A DNA stretch of 64,000 nt from the NCBI RefSeq assembly GCF_030296835.1, contig NZ_AP027923.1, positions 620,001 to 684,000 of the forward strand, written 5' to 3'. Of the stretch, positions 27,384-37,591 are shown one piece after another (position 1 is the stretch's first letter; each line of letters opens with the position of its first letter). Below the pieces are notes generated by a model, which was not told the DNA's origin, ran no database searches, and was given only the letters and a program-made list of their open reading frames with translations. The stretch comes from Pseudoalteromonas sp. MM1. GTDB lineage: Bacteria > Pseudomonadota > Gammaproteobacteria > Enterobacterales > Alteromonadaceae. A program made the position numbers and the translations under genes.

Positions 27384-28289
27384 TCATTCTCCTAAATCCC
27401 AATAAGGCACATCGCCATAATAGCCACTCGTAAAATCAACAAATGCACGTACTTTACTAGGCAAAAACTGCCTGTTTGCGTACACCATGTAAAGCCCCAT
27501 AGGCTCTGGCTCATGGTTTTGTAAAATACGCACAACTTTACCCTGTGCGAGTGCCTCACCAGCTATAAAGGTAGGTTGCATAGCAATGCCGCCACCTGCA
27601 ATGGCTGTATTTAGCAATAAATCGCCGTTGTTAGCCACTAAATTGCTTTCAAGTTTAAACTCGCTTTTAAGCTCATTGACTCCTGTAAGCCTTTTTGCCG
27701 GCTCAGCGTTGGCGTAGCGTAAATAGTTATGCTGCTGAAGCTCTTGTAGTGTAGTGGGTGTACCGTGCTGCTTTAAATACACAGGCGATGCAAATACCGC
27801 TAAGCGTATAGGCGCTATTTTTTTAGCAATAAGGGATGAATTTTTTAACACCCCAATACGCAGCGCTATATCAATGCCTTGTTCAACAATATCTACAAAT
27901 TGGTCAGTGAGTTTTAAATCTAACTTTAAATTTGGATACTGCTTTTGAAACTCAACCAGCAGTGGTGCTAAATGCTTAACCCCAAACGACATAGGCGCAC
28001 TAATACTCAGCACACCCGATACGTTTTCGCTTAAGTTATTAAGCGAGTTTTCCATATCGTCTATATCGCCAAGTACTTGTAGGCAGCGAGTAAAATAGTG
28101 ATCCCCCGCCTCGGTGGTGCTTACTTTTCGTGTGGTGCGGTGCAATAAACGGGTAGACAGCCCCTCTTCCAGTGCTGATACATATTTACTCACCAATTGC
28201 GGCGATATATCGAGTTTATCGGCGGCTTTAGAAAATGAACCCTCTTGCACTACGCTCACAAAAGTTTTCATGGTGGTTAGCTTGTCCAT
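27384..28289 (-). CDS. LysR-family transcriptional regulator
   Basis: About 301 residues from the ATG at 28289 (an earlier TTG at 28298 is in frame). Winged helix TMKTFVSVVQEGSFSKAADKLDISPQLVSKYVSALE and the effector domain of the aromatic-response type. Forms a tandem pair with the next LysR gene and is divergent from the DODA-type dioxygenase, its probable target. Confidence 0.9.
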   Translation of the reverse strand: MDKLTTMKTFVSVVQEGSFSKAADKLDISPQLVSKYVSALEEGLSTRLLHRTTRKVSTTEAGDHYFTRCLQVLGDIDDMENSLNNLSENVSGVLSISAPMSFGVKHLAPLLVEFQKQYPNLKLDLKLTDQFVDIVEQGIDIALRIGVLKNSSLIAKKIAPIRLAVFASPVYLKQHGTPTTLQELQQHNYLRYANAEPAKRLTGVNELKSEFKLESNLVANNGDLLLNTAIAGGGIAMQPTFIAGEALAQGKVVRILQNHEPEPMGLYMVYANRQFLPSKVRAFVDFTSGYYGDVPYWDLGE

Positions 28290-28393
28290 AATTAACAATA
28301 CGTTGTTTGTAATTTATAAATAAATAGCATATTTATCACCAAATTAAAAAGCAATAAAGTGGCTATATTAAAATAGACTAATTAGGTAATAGC

Positions 28394-29185
28394 ATGGTTC
28401 AGCCCGCTTTATTTATTTCACATGGCTCGCCAATAATGGCAATTCAGCAATCTCCCACTTCTGATTTTTTAACATCGCTTAGTAAAATGCTTAAAACACC
28501 GAGCGCTATTATTATTTTTTCGGCCCATTTTGATGTTGCTAACAATGACACAAGCAACAACATAGTGATTACTGCAGGCAAAGCGCCCAAAACCATTCAC
28601 GACTTTTATAATTTCCCTGCCCATATGTATAACATTAAATATCCCGCACCGGGCGAGCCTTCACTTGCTAACGATATTGCAGCGCGCTTTAAAGACAAAG
28701 GTATTGAGGCCGAGCTTAATGCAAGCCAAGGCTGGGATCATGGTGTATGGATACCTCTGCGCTTAATGTACCCACAGGCTAATATTCCTATCGTGCAGGT
28801 GTCTATAAATACGCGTTTAGGCGCAAAAGCCATGTACGAATTCGGGCAGTTACTTGCCCCACTTCGCGAGCAAAATATATTAATTATTGGCTCCGGCGGG
28901 ATTAGCCATAATCTACCCGAAATATTTAAAAAGCCACCTACACCTAATCGTGTGCAAATGGTTAATGAGTTTACTCAATGGGTTGAACAAACGCTTTTAG
29001 TGCAAGACACAGCCGCCCTGTTAGATTATTTAAACCAAGCACCGCATGTGTTATTTAACCACCCTACTCAAGAACACTTTTTACCATTATTTGCGGCAAT
29101 GGGTGCAGGCGGCACGCAGGTTGAAAAACTCTTTAGTGATACCGAAATGGATATTTTAGCGCTCGATGCGTATAAGTTTTATTAA
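28394..29185 (+). CDS. DODA-type extradiol aromatic ring dioxygenase (YgiD-like)
   Basis: 263 residues of the class III extradiol dioxygenase family. Conserved pieces are LFISHGSPIMAI at the N-terminus (metal-ligand histidine), IIIFSAHFD near residue 40, GWDHGVWIPL near 115 and IGSGGISHNLPE near 170. E. coli YgiD acts as 4,5-DOPA dioxygenase. Here the aromatic substrate is unknown. Divergent from two LysR genes. Confidence 0.9.
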   Translation: MVQPALFISHGSPIMAIQQSPTSDFLTSLSKMLKTPSAIIIFSAHFDVANNDTSNNIVITAGKAPKTIHDFYNFPAHMYNIKYPAPGEPSLANDIAARFKDKGIEAELNASQGWDHGVWIPLRLMYPQANIPIVQVSINTRLGAKAMYEFGQLLAPLREQNILIIGSGGISHNLPEIFKKPPTPNRVQMVNEFTQWVEQTLLVQDTAALLDYLNQAPHVLFNHPTQEHFLPLFAAMGAGGTQVEKLFSDTEMDILALDAYKFY

Positions 29186-29303
29186 TTTTAATTAGTACAG
29201 TGCAAGCACCTAGTCGTTTATTTAATCAAAGTGTAATGGGGGTTTACAAAGCGCATGTTGGGTTAAGATCAGCAAAGGCCAACATAAATTTATAAAATAG
29301 GCT

Positions 29304-29930
29304 TTAACGCAGCTTTTTAATGTAATTAGATGTGGCATTATTTTTATGCGCGTCACCATAAATAATTGGTGACGGGTAGTATTCTGCGTCTAACTGAATG
29401 TTTGAGGCTACATCATCACCAAAATAATCGGCAATAAAAGCAAGGCACATATCCATACCCGCTGAAACACCCGCACAAGACCAAATATTACCATCTTTAA
29501 CAAAGCGTTCTTCAACTACGGTTACAGTGTTATCTTTTTTAAGATGCTCTAAAAAAGCCCAATGGGTGGTTGCTTTTTTGTGCTTAAATAACCCAGCTTT
29601 TTGCATTAAATACATACCAGTACATATAGATAAAATACTGTGGCAGTTTTCAGCTGTTTTTTTAAGATAATTAATAACATCGGTGTCTTCCATTGCTAGA
29701 CGCGCACCACTGCCGCCGGGTACAAATAATACATCGGGCTGCAATGAGTCAGTAAAGTGATAATCGGCACTAAAACGCAATCCGTGCTCTCCTGAGGGGG
29801 TCATAGAGTTTAGCGATATTAATTTGGGTTTTTCACATAGCCCTTTTTCTGCTAGCAGGCCTATGAGTTCCCAAGAACCAACTAAATCCAGCTCTTCAAC
29901 TTTGTCATAAATTAAAAAATATATTTTCAT
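29304..29930 (-). CDS. DJ-1/PfpI family protein
   Basis: 208 residues with the nucleophile-elbow cysteine in ILSICTGMYLMQKAGLF (about C105) followed by ATTHW, as in isonitrile hydratase-like and GATase1-like proteins. No AraC DNA-binding domain is attached. Single gene; the exact reaction is unknown. Confidence 0.87.
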   Translation of the reverse strand: MKIYFLIYDKVEELDLVGSWELIGLLAEKGLCEKPKLISLNSMTPSGEHGLRFSADYHFTDSLQPDVLFVPGGSGARLAMEDTDVINYLKKTAENCHSILSICTGMYLMQKAGLFKHKKATTHWAFLEHLKKDNTVTVVEERFVKDGNIWSCAGVSAGMDMCLAFIADYFGDDVASNIQLDAEYYPSPIIYGDAHKNNATSNYIKKLR

Positions 29931-30152
29931 ACTATGTCCCTTAGTCTTTTAATTTTTATAGCTTATTAAATAATTTGCCTAAAAGTGCTTCCGCATAATT
30001 GCGCAAGCCTTTTTATTTAAGCTATAAAACCACAATTTTATGCGTTATTACATTATTACTTAGGTAAATCATATTAATTTGAGCAATCGTTCAAAGTAAG
30101 TTAAGCTCAGAGCGACTAACCTACAAGTAATTTAAATTTATTGGGAGTAAAC

Positions 30153-30830
30153 ATGGCAACCACACTCGCATTTGACGTATACGGCACGCTTATAAATACC
30201 CATGGCGTACTGACCTTACTTGAAGATATGATGGGCGATAACGCGCAAAACTTTTCAAATACATGGCGCGAAAAACAGTTGGAATACTCCTTTAGGCGCG
30301 GATTAATGCAAAACTATATACCGTTTTCATTATGTACAAAACAAGCTCTCGATTACGCGTGTTTAGCGCATAAAACGCAGCTTAGTGATGACCAAAAACG
30401 GCAATTACTTGAGCAATATAAAATTTTACCCGCCTTTGACGATGTTAAAAAAGGGCTTGAGCAACTTAAAACACAAAACTACCGATTGTTTGCGTTTTCT
30501 AATGGCGCTGCGGATGCGGTAAATCAATTGCTCGAAACCGCAGGTATTAGTGAGCTTTTTGAAGGCGTTGTAAGCGCCGACGATATGAAAACATTTAAGC
30601 CAAACCCAGGTGTTTACAGCCATTTATTACGCGAAACCAATTCAACGGGTGCAAATACGTGGCTTATTTCGAGTAATCCGTTTGATATAACCGGCGCTAT
30701 TTCGCATGGTATGCGCGGTGCGTGGATAAAACGCTCAGAAGACTCTATTTTTGATCCGTGGGAAATTCAGCCAACTACTGTTGCCACTGACTTAGTGGAT
30801 TTAGAAAACAAGCTCGAAGAGAACAATTAA
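30153..30830 (+). CDS. haloacid dehalogenase, type II
   Basis: HAD-superfamily hydrolase of the (S)-2-haloacid dehalogenase branch. The nucleophile aspartate is in LAFDVYGTLINT, the cap domain follows, then FAFSNGAADAV (motif II), FKPNPGVY with the motif III lysine, and WLISSNPFDITGA. GGGAG lies before the ATG at 30153; an upstream TTG is also in frame. The native substrate is unknown. Confidence 0.88.
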   Translation: MATTLAFDVYGTLINTHGVLTLLEDMMGDNAQNFSNTWREKQLEYSFRRGLMQNYIPFSLCTKQALDYACLAHKTQLSDDQKRQLLEQYKILPAFDDVKKGLEQLKTQNYRLFAFSNGAADAVNQLLETAGISELFEGVVSADDMKTFKPNPGVYSHLLRETNSTGANTWLISSNPFDITGAISHGMRGAWIKRSEDSIFDPWEIQPTTVATDLVDLENKLEENN

Positions 30831-31125
30831 ACCGCATTTTTACTTTTATGTCCCTCTTTAGAGCTTTAGGTTTAACCTAGTTATAAAGGGGGGTTGTTAT
30901 AATACGTTATCTGTTAGCTCCTTTTTCCCCTTCTCCCCATCTCTCAACTCTTATCCTTCAACCAGCGTACTTACTTTACTAACTGTAATTATTTAGCACG
31001 CGCCTTTGCACCTTCCCATAGCTCATTTTACATACTCTTTTAGTTTTAAATGTAATTCCTTATAACTAATCAATCACTTATAAATGCAAAAATAAAGCTA
31101 TATCTAACCCTTAATCATTATTGTA

Positions 31126-31144
31126 AATGCAAATTGTTACCATT
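31126..31144. promoter_or_regulatory. Fur box upstream of the siderophore operon
   Basis: AATGCAAATTGTTACCATT matches the 19-base Fur palindrome at about 15 positions when read on the minus strand. It lies 41 bases before the first start codon. The rest of the 355-base gap before the operon shows no gene. Confidence 0.7.
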
Positions 31145-31185
31145 AAGATCCTCAACCCCAATATAAGTACAACCAAGGAGCGAAT

Positions 31186-32724
31186 ATGTCACAATTACAA
31201 TCGGCGCAGCTCAGCTCAGTCGAAAGCCAAGCATTATTTGAACAAAATGGGTTACCTCCTCAATTTAATCTCGAGCAGTTTATTAACTACCAAATAGCGT
31301 CGCTGCAGGGGCTCTCGGCTGTGCAACAAGCTATGGCAAAAGCGCAAAAGCCGTTTTCTGGCGTGGCGGTTAATACGCTTGCCGCCACTGTAAATGATGT
31401 AGATTTAGCCAAACCTCTCGCTGATTTCCCTGCGGTATTAAACGAGCTTAAAAGCGTGTATTTAGATCACGCTGTGTATTTTCATCATCCGCGTTACATG
31501 GCGCATTTAAATTGCCCTGTTACGTACCCTGCGGTTGTGGCTGAGCACATCATAGGCGCAATCAACACTTCAGTAGACACCTGGGATCAAAGTGCTGGCG
31601 CGACCCTTATCGAGCAAAAATTAATTGACTGGAGCTGTGAAAAAGCAAAGCTACCGAGTACTGCCGATGGCGTTTTTACAAGTGGTGGTACGCAATCGAA
31701 TTTAATGGCCATGCTAGTTGCACGAGAAGTTGCCGTGAGCCGCTATGCCCCTGATCACCAGGTAAAACTGCAAGGTTTGCCAAACGTGGCCTCGCGTTTT
31801 CGTATTTATTGCTCAGAGGTGGCGCATTTTAGTATTCAAAAGGCTGCGGCGTTATTGGGCTTAGGTTATAACGCGGTAGTCCCTGTGGCTACAAACAGCA
31901 AAATGCAAATGGATATGGACGCGCTTAACCATGCAATTGCAGATTCTAAAGCCAAGGGCGATTTACCCATAGCGGTGGTTGTTACCGCCGGTACGACTGA
32001 TTTTGGCTCAATTGACCCAATTGAAGACATAGCAAAACTTGCTAAAAAAGAGCAGCTTTGGTGCCATGTAGATGGCGCATACGGCGGCGGATTATTGGTC
32101 AGTGAGCACCATCGCAGTGCCTTAAACGGTATAGAGCTCGTAGATTCAATTACTATTGATTACCATAAATCGTTTATGCAACCGGTTAGCTGCAGTGCTT
32201 TTTTATTAAGTGACAAACGCCACTTTAGCCATATTACCCTTTACGCCGACTATCTTAACCCGCTTGCTGAGGCCGGCAATGGCACGCCAAATTTAGTTGA
32301 TAAAAGCTTACAAACCACACGCCGTTTTGATGCCTTAAAGCTTTGGCTAACACTGCGCACCATGGGCGAAGCGCCACTTGGCCGAGCATTTGATAAAGTA
32401 ATTGGCCTTGCTCGTCAAACCCACATTGTGCTTAACGAGCACCCTGATTTTGAAGTTATAAATTACCCAGAGCTTAGCGCGCTGGTATTTCGCTTTGCGC
32501 CAGAGGAGTTAAAACATAACCCCGATTTACTCGACACTTTAAACTTGCACGTACGCCAAACATTTTTAAAAACTGGTGAAGCCATGATTGCACGCACCAA
32601 AATTAACGGCCGACACTACCTTAAATTTACGTTACTTAATGCCCAGTGCCAATTGAGCGATGTGCGCGCCGTGCTTGAACAAATTAGCACTATTGCGTGG
32701 CAAATGTATAAGGAGCAAAAATAA
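31186..32724 (+). CDS. PLP-dependent diamine-forming decarboxylase (DesA-like)
   Basis: Group II pyridoxal-phosphate decarboxylase, 512 residues. FTSGGTQSNLMAM binds the phosphate, HVDGAYGGG carries the conserved aspartate, and DYHKSFMQP holds the PLP lysine near residue 328. It probably makes cadaverine or putrescine from lysine or ornithine for the siderophore. AAGGAG precedes the ATG. First gene of a six-gene operon behind a Fur box. It overlaps the next start by one base (TAATG). Confidence 0.92.
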   Translation: MSQLQSAQLSSVESQALFEQNGLPPQFNLEQFINYQIASLQGLSAVQQAMAKAQKPFSGVAVNTLAATVNDVDLAKPLADFPAVLNELKSVYLDHAVYFHHPRYMAHLNCPVTYPAVVAEHIIGAINTSVDTWDQSAGATLIEQKLIDWSCEKAKLPSTADGVFTSGGTQSNLMAMLVAREVAVSRYAPDHQVKLQGLPNVASRFRIYCSEVAHFSIQKAAALLGLGYNAVVPVATNSKMQMDMDALNHAIADSKAKGDLPIAVVVTAGTTDFGSIDPIEDIAKLAKKEQLWCHVDGAYGGGLLVSEHHRSALNGIELVDSITIDYHKSFMQPVSCSAFLLSDKRHFSHITLYADYLNPLAEAGNGTPNLVDKSLQTTRRFDALKLWLTLRTMGEAPLGRAFDKVIGLARQTHIVLNEHPDFEVINYPELSALVFRFAPEELKHNPDLLDTLNLHVRQTFLKTGEAMIARTKINGRHYLKFTLLNAQCQLSDVRAVLEQISTIAWQMYKEQK

Positions 32725-34043
32725 TGAGTAGCCAACCTTATGATTTTATAGCCATTGGTCTTGGCCCGTTTAATTTATCGTTAGCATGTTTAAGCGAACC
32801 ACTAGAGGGCGTTAAAAGTTTATTTTTAGAGCAGCGTAGCCAATTTGATTGGCACCCAGGCATGATGCTAGAAGGTGTTACTTTGCAAACGCCGTTTATG
32901 TCTGACTTAGTGACTCTTGCAGATCCTACTAGCCAGTACAGTTTTTTAAATTATGCCAAGCTTAATAATCGCTTATACCCATTTTATATTCGCGAGAGCT
33001 TTTTTTTACTGCGTAAAGAATACAACCTCTATTGCCAATGGGTGTGCTCGCAGCTGAGTAACGTAAGCTTTGAGCAAAGTGTAACTAAGGTTGAATTTTG
33101 CCAGCAAACTCAGTGCTATACCGTTACCTGTAATACCCCAAACGGGGAGCAAAAATACGTTACGCGCCACTTAGTGCTTGGCACCGGGCCTGCCCCATAT
33201 ATTCCTGATTGTGCAGTGCAAAGTAATTCTAATAACGTAATGCACAGTAGCGACTTTTGCCATCGCCTTGATGAGCTAAAATCGGCTAAGCGCGTAACGG
33301 TTGTAGGAGCAGGACAAAGTGCTGCCGAAATTTATCACACCCTATTACAACAAGCCGTGCCACACGGTTTGCAACTAGATTGGATTGCTCGCTCACCGCG
33401 TTATTTTCCGCTGGAGTACACCAAGCTCACCCTTGAGATGACCTCACCTGAGTATGTTGATTACTTTTATAATTTAAAAACCGAGCAACGAGATTGGCTT
33501 AACCAAAATCAAAAAAACTTATTTAAAGGCATTAATGGCGATTTAATTAACGACATTTTTGACACCCTTTACGCGCAAAGCCTAGATGGGCCTATTTCTA
33601 CCACATTTAAAACAAACAGCAAGCTGACTAATACGCGAAAAAGTGCTGGGCGTTTAGTGACTGAGTTTTATCATCAAGAGCTAAATGAAGCCTTTGAAAT
33701 AAAAACCGATTACTTAATTTGTGCCACGGGCTTTAAATACAAACGCCCCGCATTTTTAAACCCCATTGCACAGCAGCTCCCAGAAGATGAGCAAGGTCGT
33801 TATATAGTGAGCCGTGAATACGCAATAGACACTGACCAAAAACGCATATTTGTACAAAATGCAGAGCAGCACACCCACGGTTTTGTAACCCCCGATTTAG
33901 GCATGGCGTGTTATCGCAACAGTATAATTTTGCGCGAAATACTCGGTTATGCCCCGTATCAGGTTGAGCAAAAAATTGCATTTCAGTGTTTTGATTTAAG
34001 CGATGTAGAAACTCATTCACAGCAAAAGAGTAACGCCGCATGA
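32724..34043 (+). CDS. lysine/ornithine/diamine N-hydroxylase of siderophore synthesis
   Basis: FAD- and NADPH-dependent N-monooxygenase of the IucD/PvdA/DesB family, 439 residues. The FAD motif is AIGLGPFNLSLACL, NADPH binding is at VTVVGAGQSAAEIYHTLL near residue 190, and the ATGFKYKRP motif lies near the C-terminus. It hydroxylates the terminal amine so that an acyl group can form a hydroxamate. Translationally coupled to both neighbours. Confidence 0.94.
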   Translation: MSSQPYDFIAIGLGPFNLSLACLSEPLEGVKSLFLEQRSQFDWHPGMMLEGVTLQTPFMSDLVTLADPTSQYSFLNYAKLNNRLYPFYIRESFFLLRKEYNLYCQWVCSQLSNVSFEQSVTKVEFCQQTQCYTVTCNTPNGEQKYVTRHLVLGTGPAPYIPDCAVQSNSNNVMHSSDFCHRLDELKSAKRVTVVGAGQSAAEIYHTLLQQAVPHGLQLDWIARSPRYFPLEYTKLTLEMTSPEYVDYFYNLKTEQRDWLNQNQKNLFKGINGDLINDIFDTLYAQSLDGPISTTFKTNSKLTNTRKSAGRLVTEFYHQELNEAFEIKTDYLICATGFKYKRPAFLNPIAQQLPEDEQGRYIVSREYAIDTDQKRIFVQNAEQHTHGFVTPDLGMACYRNSIILREILGYAPYQVEQKIAFQCFDLSDVETHSQQKSNAA

Positions 34044-35218
34044 GTTTACGTTTAGCGCTTATTTTGCTTACGGTTATTTCGGTGGTGTGCGACACCTTAT
34101 TACTGCCGTTTTATCCGCAATTTTTTGCCAGCGAATTTTCTGTAAGTAACCCCACGCTTATTGGTGTGTTTGTAGCTAACTGTTGTATTACGGTTATGTT
34201 GGCATTACCGCTGTGGGCAAAGGTTGCCAAAAAATACCACGAGCTGGCGCTTTGGCTTGTAACGCAAGTGATTGCCGCATGCTTTGGTTTGCTTTGTTAT
34301 TTTGCAACTAACGTTTGGGAATTTTGGTTTTATTATCAACTTATGTTGGTGCTTAAAGCCAGCTACCTGCTTATCTACCCGTTTGCACTGCGTTTAGAGC
34401 AGCAAAGTAAGCACCTTTCTATTATCGGGTTGTTTTCGGTACTTATGCACTTTGGCGCTATTGGTGGCGCGTTAGTGGGCGGGTACTTTTTTAGCTTAAA
34501 CGAACCGCGTTATGCATTGTTATTAAGTGCGGCGGGCGATGTAGTACAAGTGCTGCTGTGCGCCTATTTAATGCTGAGCTTAAAGCTAGGTATTTACCAG
34601 CAAGCGATTGAAAGCGAAAAACCACGTACACGCATACCTTATTTTATATGGCAATTTTGTTTTATAAGCGTAGTTGTTTACTTTAGCGCGTTTTTAATTA
34701 GGCCATTTTTTACGACCCATTGGCAGGGTATGAGCGCGCAAAGCAGTGCGTTTGTAAGTGCGCTTGTGTACGCCATTCCTGCTTTTTCAGCCCTACTAAT
34801 GCTGTTGTTTAACCACTTTAGGCAGCGCTTACCTGTTCCTACGCTTAGCCGCACAAGCACATTATTGTGCGCGCTTATTTTGGGCGCTATTGGGCTTTAT
34901 TTACAGGCGCAAGAGTCGGTGTGGTTAGTTGTGAGCTCGCGCATTCTATACGGTATAGCGCTGTTTCAAGTAATGGTTTTATTAGAGGTTATGTTATTTG
35001 CTAAAAGTGAGCCTGCTCACTACGGCAGTGATTTTGCCAAAGTGCATGTTGCGCAAAATATTGGCGTTATTTTAGCGTCGTTATTGGTGGGTATGAGTGT
35101 GGAATATTTTAATACTACCGTGCCCTTTTACTTTGCTGCCATTGGCTTTGCAAGCCTTGGCGCTATTTTGCTATGGCGGGTTAAATTTGTTGGCCGCACT
35201 GCACACACAGCCACTTAA
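34040..35218 (+). CDS. MFS transporter, probable siderophore exporter
   Basis: 392 residues with about twelve membrane helices and the major-facilitator pattern. Its start overlaps the stop of the N-hydroxylase by four bases (ATGA). Its place in the siderophore operon suggests export of the finished molecule, as with other hydroxamate loci. Confidence 0.88.
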   Translation: MSLRLALILLTVISVVCDTLLLPFYPQFFASEFSVSNPTLIGVFVANCCITVMLALPLWAKVAKKYHELALWLVTQVIAACFGLLCYFATNVWEFWFYYQLMLVLKASYLLIYPFALRLEQQSKHLSIIGLFSVLMHFGAIGGALVGGYFFSLNEPRYALLLSAAGDVVQVLLCAYLMLSLKLGIYQQAIESEKPRTRIPYFIWQFCFISVVVYFSAFLIRPFFTTHWQGMSAQSSAFVSALVYAIPAFSALLMLLFNHFRQRLPVPTLSRTSTLLCALILGAIGLYLQAQESVWLVVSSRILYGIALFQVMVLLEVMLFAKSEPAHYGSDFAKVHVAQNIGVILASLLVGMSVEYFNTTVPFYFAAIGFASLGAILLWRVKFVGRTAHTAT

Positions 35219-35242
35219 TAATTAAAAGATTTAGGAGTTTTT

Positions 35243-37591
35243 ATGTATTTTTCATCTTTTGTAACTACGTTACAACACACTGGCAATGTGACTATGCGGT
35301 TACTTCAGCAAAGCGACATGCCTATTATTTGTCAGTGGCTTACACTGCCTTATGCGCATTTTTGGGGTATGAGTAAACACACACCCGAGCAAATGTGCAG
35401 CGCCTACCAAGATATAATAAACAACCCGCATCATCATGCCTATGTTATTGAGCAAAATAATGAGATACTTGCCCTTGTTGAGCTTTACAGCCCAAAGCAC
35501 GACAAACTACTCGCAGCTGCCTATGAGGTAATGCCAAACGATACCGGCATGCACATTTTACTTGCTCCAAATACAAAGCCAAAACGCCATTTTAGCTTTG
35601 AAATAATGCAGTGCGTATTGCACAGTATTTTTACCCATAACGATAATGCGCGGGTAGTAGTAGAGCCCGATATTGCCAATAGTAAAATTCATACCTTAAA
35701 TAAGCGTTTAGGCTTTGTGCATACTAAGCAAATAACCCTTGGTGATAAAAACGCCTACCTTGGGTTTTGTAATAAAGCCGCGTTTGAAACGCATGTATAT
35801 TTACATCATAAAACCCAAGCGCACATAAGTTCTGACTATGTAAAGTTTGATCACTGGCAGTGGGCAAACAGGCACTTACAATGTAAAGCCATTAGCGAGC
35901 TGGTACACGAGCGCTTATTGGTTGCAGAGCAAACCCCGCAAGGTTTTAAAGTCAATATTGAAGGGGGTTACTTTTTATTTAATGGCCGTGCTATGGCGCT
36001 TAACCACATAGATATAGACGAGCCAAGCTTATGTTTTTATAACCTTAACAACGAGCAAGTAGCGCTTGATGTACTGCACTTTTTTAGTGTGCAAGGCCCT
36101 GCGCTGGGTTTAACTGGCGAGCGTTTAGCCACCTACCTTGAAGAGCTTAACGCCACACTTGCCAGTGCCTGTTATAAACGCGAAAACAACACGCTTAGCG
36201 CAGCCGAACTTGCGAAATTAGGGCTGCAACAAATAGAGGCTGCAATGAGCGAAGGCCACCCTGCATTTGTGGCTAATAACGGCCGAATTGGTTTTAGCAA
36301 AAACGACTTTTTACGCTATGCGCCAGAAGTAGGCAAACCATTTAAAGTACTCTGGTTAGCGGCGCACAAAACAGTATGTGATTTTGCTTATAGTGAATAC
36401 TTTAGTGACTACCCAAGCCACATTAGTGGCGAGCTTGATTTAACCACCCGTGATGCGTTTAACAAAGCGCTAAAAGCGCAAAACCTAAACCCTGGCGACT
36501 ACCTATTTATGCCGGCCCATCCGTGGCAGTACCAACATAAATTAAGTGTGGTATTTGCCAACGAGTTTGCCAATAACCGCTTAGTGTATTTAGGTGAAGG
36601 CGACGATTTATATCAAGCGCAGCAATCTATTCGTACGTTATATAACTGCTCGCACCCGCATAAACCGTATTTAAAAGTAGCGCTATCTATTTTAAATATG
36701 GGCTTTATGCGTGGGCTTTCGCGCGCTTATATGGCGGTTACTCCGGCCATAAATGATTGGGTGTTTAATAAAGTAAACCACGACCCAACACTTAGCGCGT
36801 GTAACTTTACAGCACTTAGAGAGTACGCCACGTTAGGGTATGCGCATCACACTTTTGAGCAAAGTGCACTCGGTGATACGCCGTATCGTAAAATGTTTGC
36901 GTGTTTATGGCGCGAAAACCCAAACCATAACTTACAAAATAATGAGCAGCTCACCACCATGGCCGCATTGCTGCACCTAGATAACAACGGTAAAAGTATG
37001 GCAGGTGCATTAATAGATCAAAGCGGTTTAAGCACACACGCTTGGCTGCAAAGCTATTTTAACGCCTACCTCATTCCTTTAGTGCATTGTTTTTATGCCC
37101 ATAAATTAGTGTTTATGCCCCACGGCGAAAACCTCATTTTAAAGCTTAAAAATTCAGTACCTGTGGGCGCTTACATGAAAGACATAGGCGAAGAAGTCGC
37201 GCTGCTTAATAGCACTGAGTCTTTACCTGAGGAAGTGTCGCGGATTCATATTGCTATGCCTAAAGAGCTTGAATTACTAAGTATATTTACCGATGTATTT
37301 GACTGCTTTTTTAGATACCTAGTCGCTATTTTAGTAAGAGAGGCGCGCATTACCGAGCACGATTTTTGGCAAGGCGTTGCGCAAAGTGTAAACGCGTATC
37401 AACAAGCCAACCCTACCTTAAATGAGCGCTTTAAAGAGTATGACTTTTTTAGTGATGAATTTGCACATTCTTGCTTAAACCGCTTACAGCTTGGCAATAA
37501 TAAGCAAATGGTTGATTTAACCGACCCCGCAGGCAGCTTACAGTTTGCAGGAAATTTAGATAACCCGGTATCGGCAAAGCTGTATGGCTAA
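35243..37591 (+). CDS. fused N-acyltransferase and NIS siderophore synthetase (DesC-DesD type)
   Basis: 782 residues with two parts. Residues 10-190 are a GNAT-like acyltransferase of the IucB/DesC type (MRLLQQSDMPIICQWLTLPYAHFWGM), which would transfer succinyl or acetyl to the hydroxylated diamine. Residues 215-780 are an IucA/IucC synthetase with EGHPAFVANNGRIGFS, MPAHPWQYQHKLS, LKVALSILNMGFMRGLS and HGENLILKL, which joins the units by ATP-dependent amide bonds. The same fusion occurs in bisucaberin BibC-type enzymes. The product is inferred to be a macrocyclic or linear dihydroxamate. Confidence 0.93.
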   Translation: MYFSSFVTTLQHTGNVTMRLLQQSDMPIICQWLTLPYAHFWGMSKHTPEQMCSAYQDIINNPHHHAYVIEQNNEILALVELYSPKHDKLLAAAYEVMPNDTGMHILLAPNTKPKRHFSFEIMQCVLHSIFTHNDNARVVVEPDIANSKIHTLNKRLGFVHTKQITLGDKNAYLGFCNKAAFETHVYLHHKTQAHISSDYVKFDHWQWANRHLQCKAISELVHERLLVAEQTPQGFKVNIEGGYFLFNGRAMALNHIDIDEPSLCFYNLNNEQVALDVLHFFSVQGPALGLTGERLATYLEELNATLASACYKRENNTLSAAELAKLGLQQIEAAMSEGHPAFVANNGRIGFSKNDFLRYAPEVGKPFKVLWLAAHKTVCDFAYSEYFSDYPSHISGELDLTTRDAFNKALKAQNLNPGDYLFMPAHPWQYQHKLSVVFANEFANNRLVYLGEGDDLYQAQQSIRTLYNCSHPHKPYLKVALSILNMGFMRGLSRAYMAVTPAINDWVFNKVNHDPTLSACNFTALREYATLGYAHHTFEQSALGDTPYRKMFACLWRENPNHNLQNNEQLTTMAALLHLDNNGKSMAGALIDQSGLSTHAWLQSYFNAYLIPLVHCFYAHKLVFMPHGENLILKLKNSVPVGAYMKDIGEEVALLNSTESLPEEVSRIHIAMPKELELLSIFTDVFDCFFRYLVAILVREARITEHDFWQGVAQSVNAYQQANPTLNERFKEYDFFSDEFAHSCLNRLQLGNNKQMVDLTDPAGSLQFAGNLDNPVSAKLYG

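Noticed and set aside
30895..30918. GTTATAATACGTTATC looks like part of a Zur box.
   Set aside because: Only the left half fits the palindrome, and the genes nearby are iron-related or unrelated.
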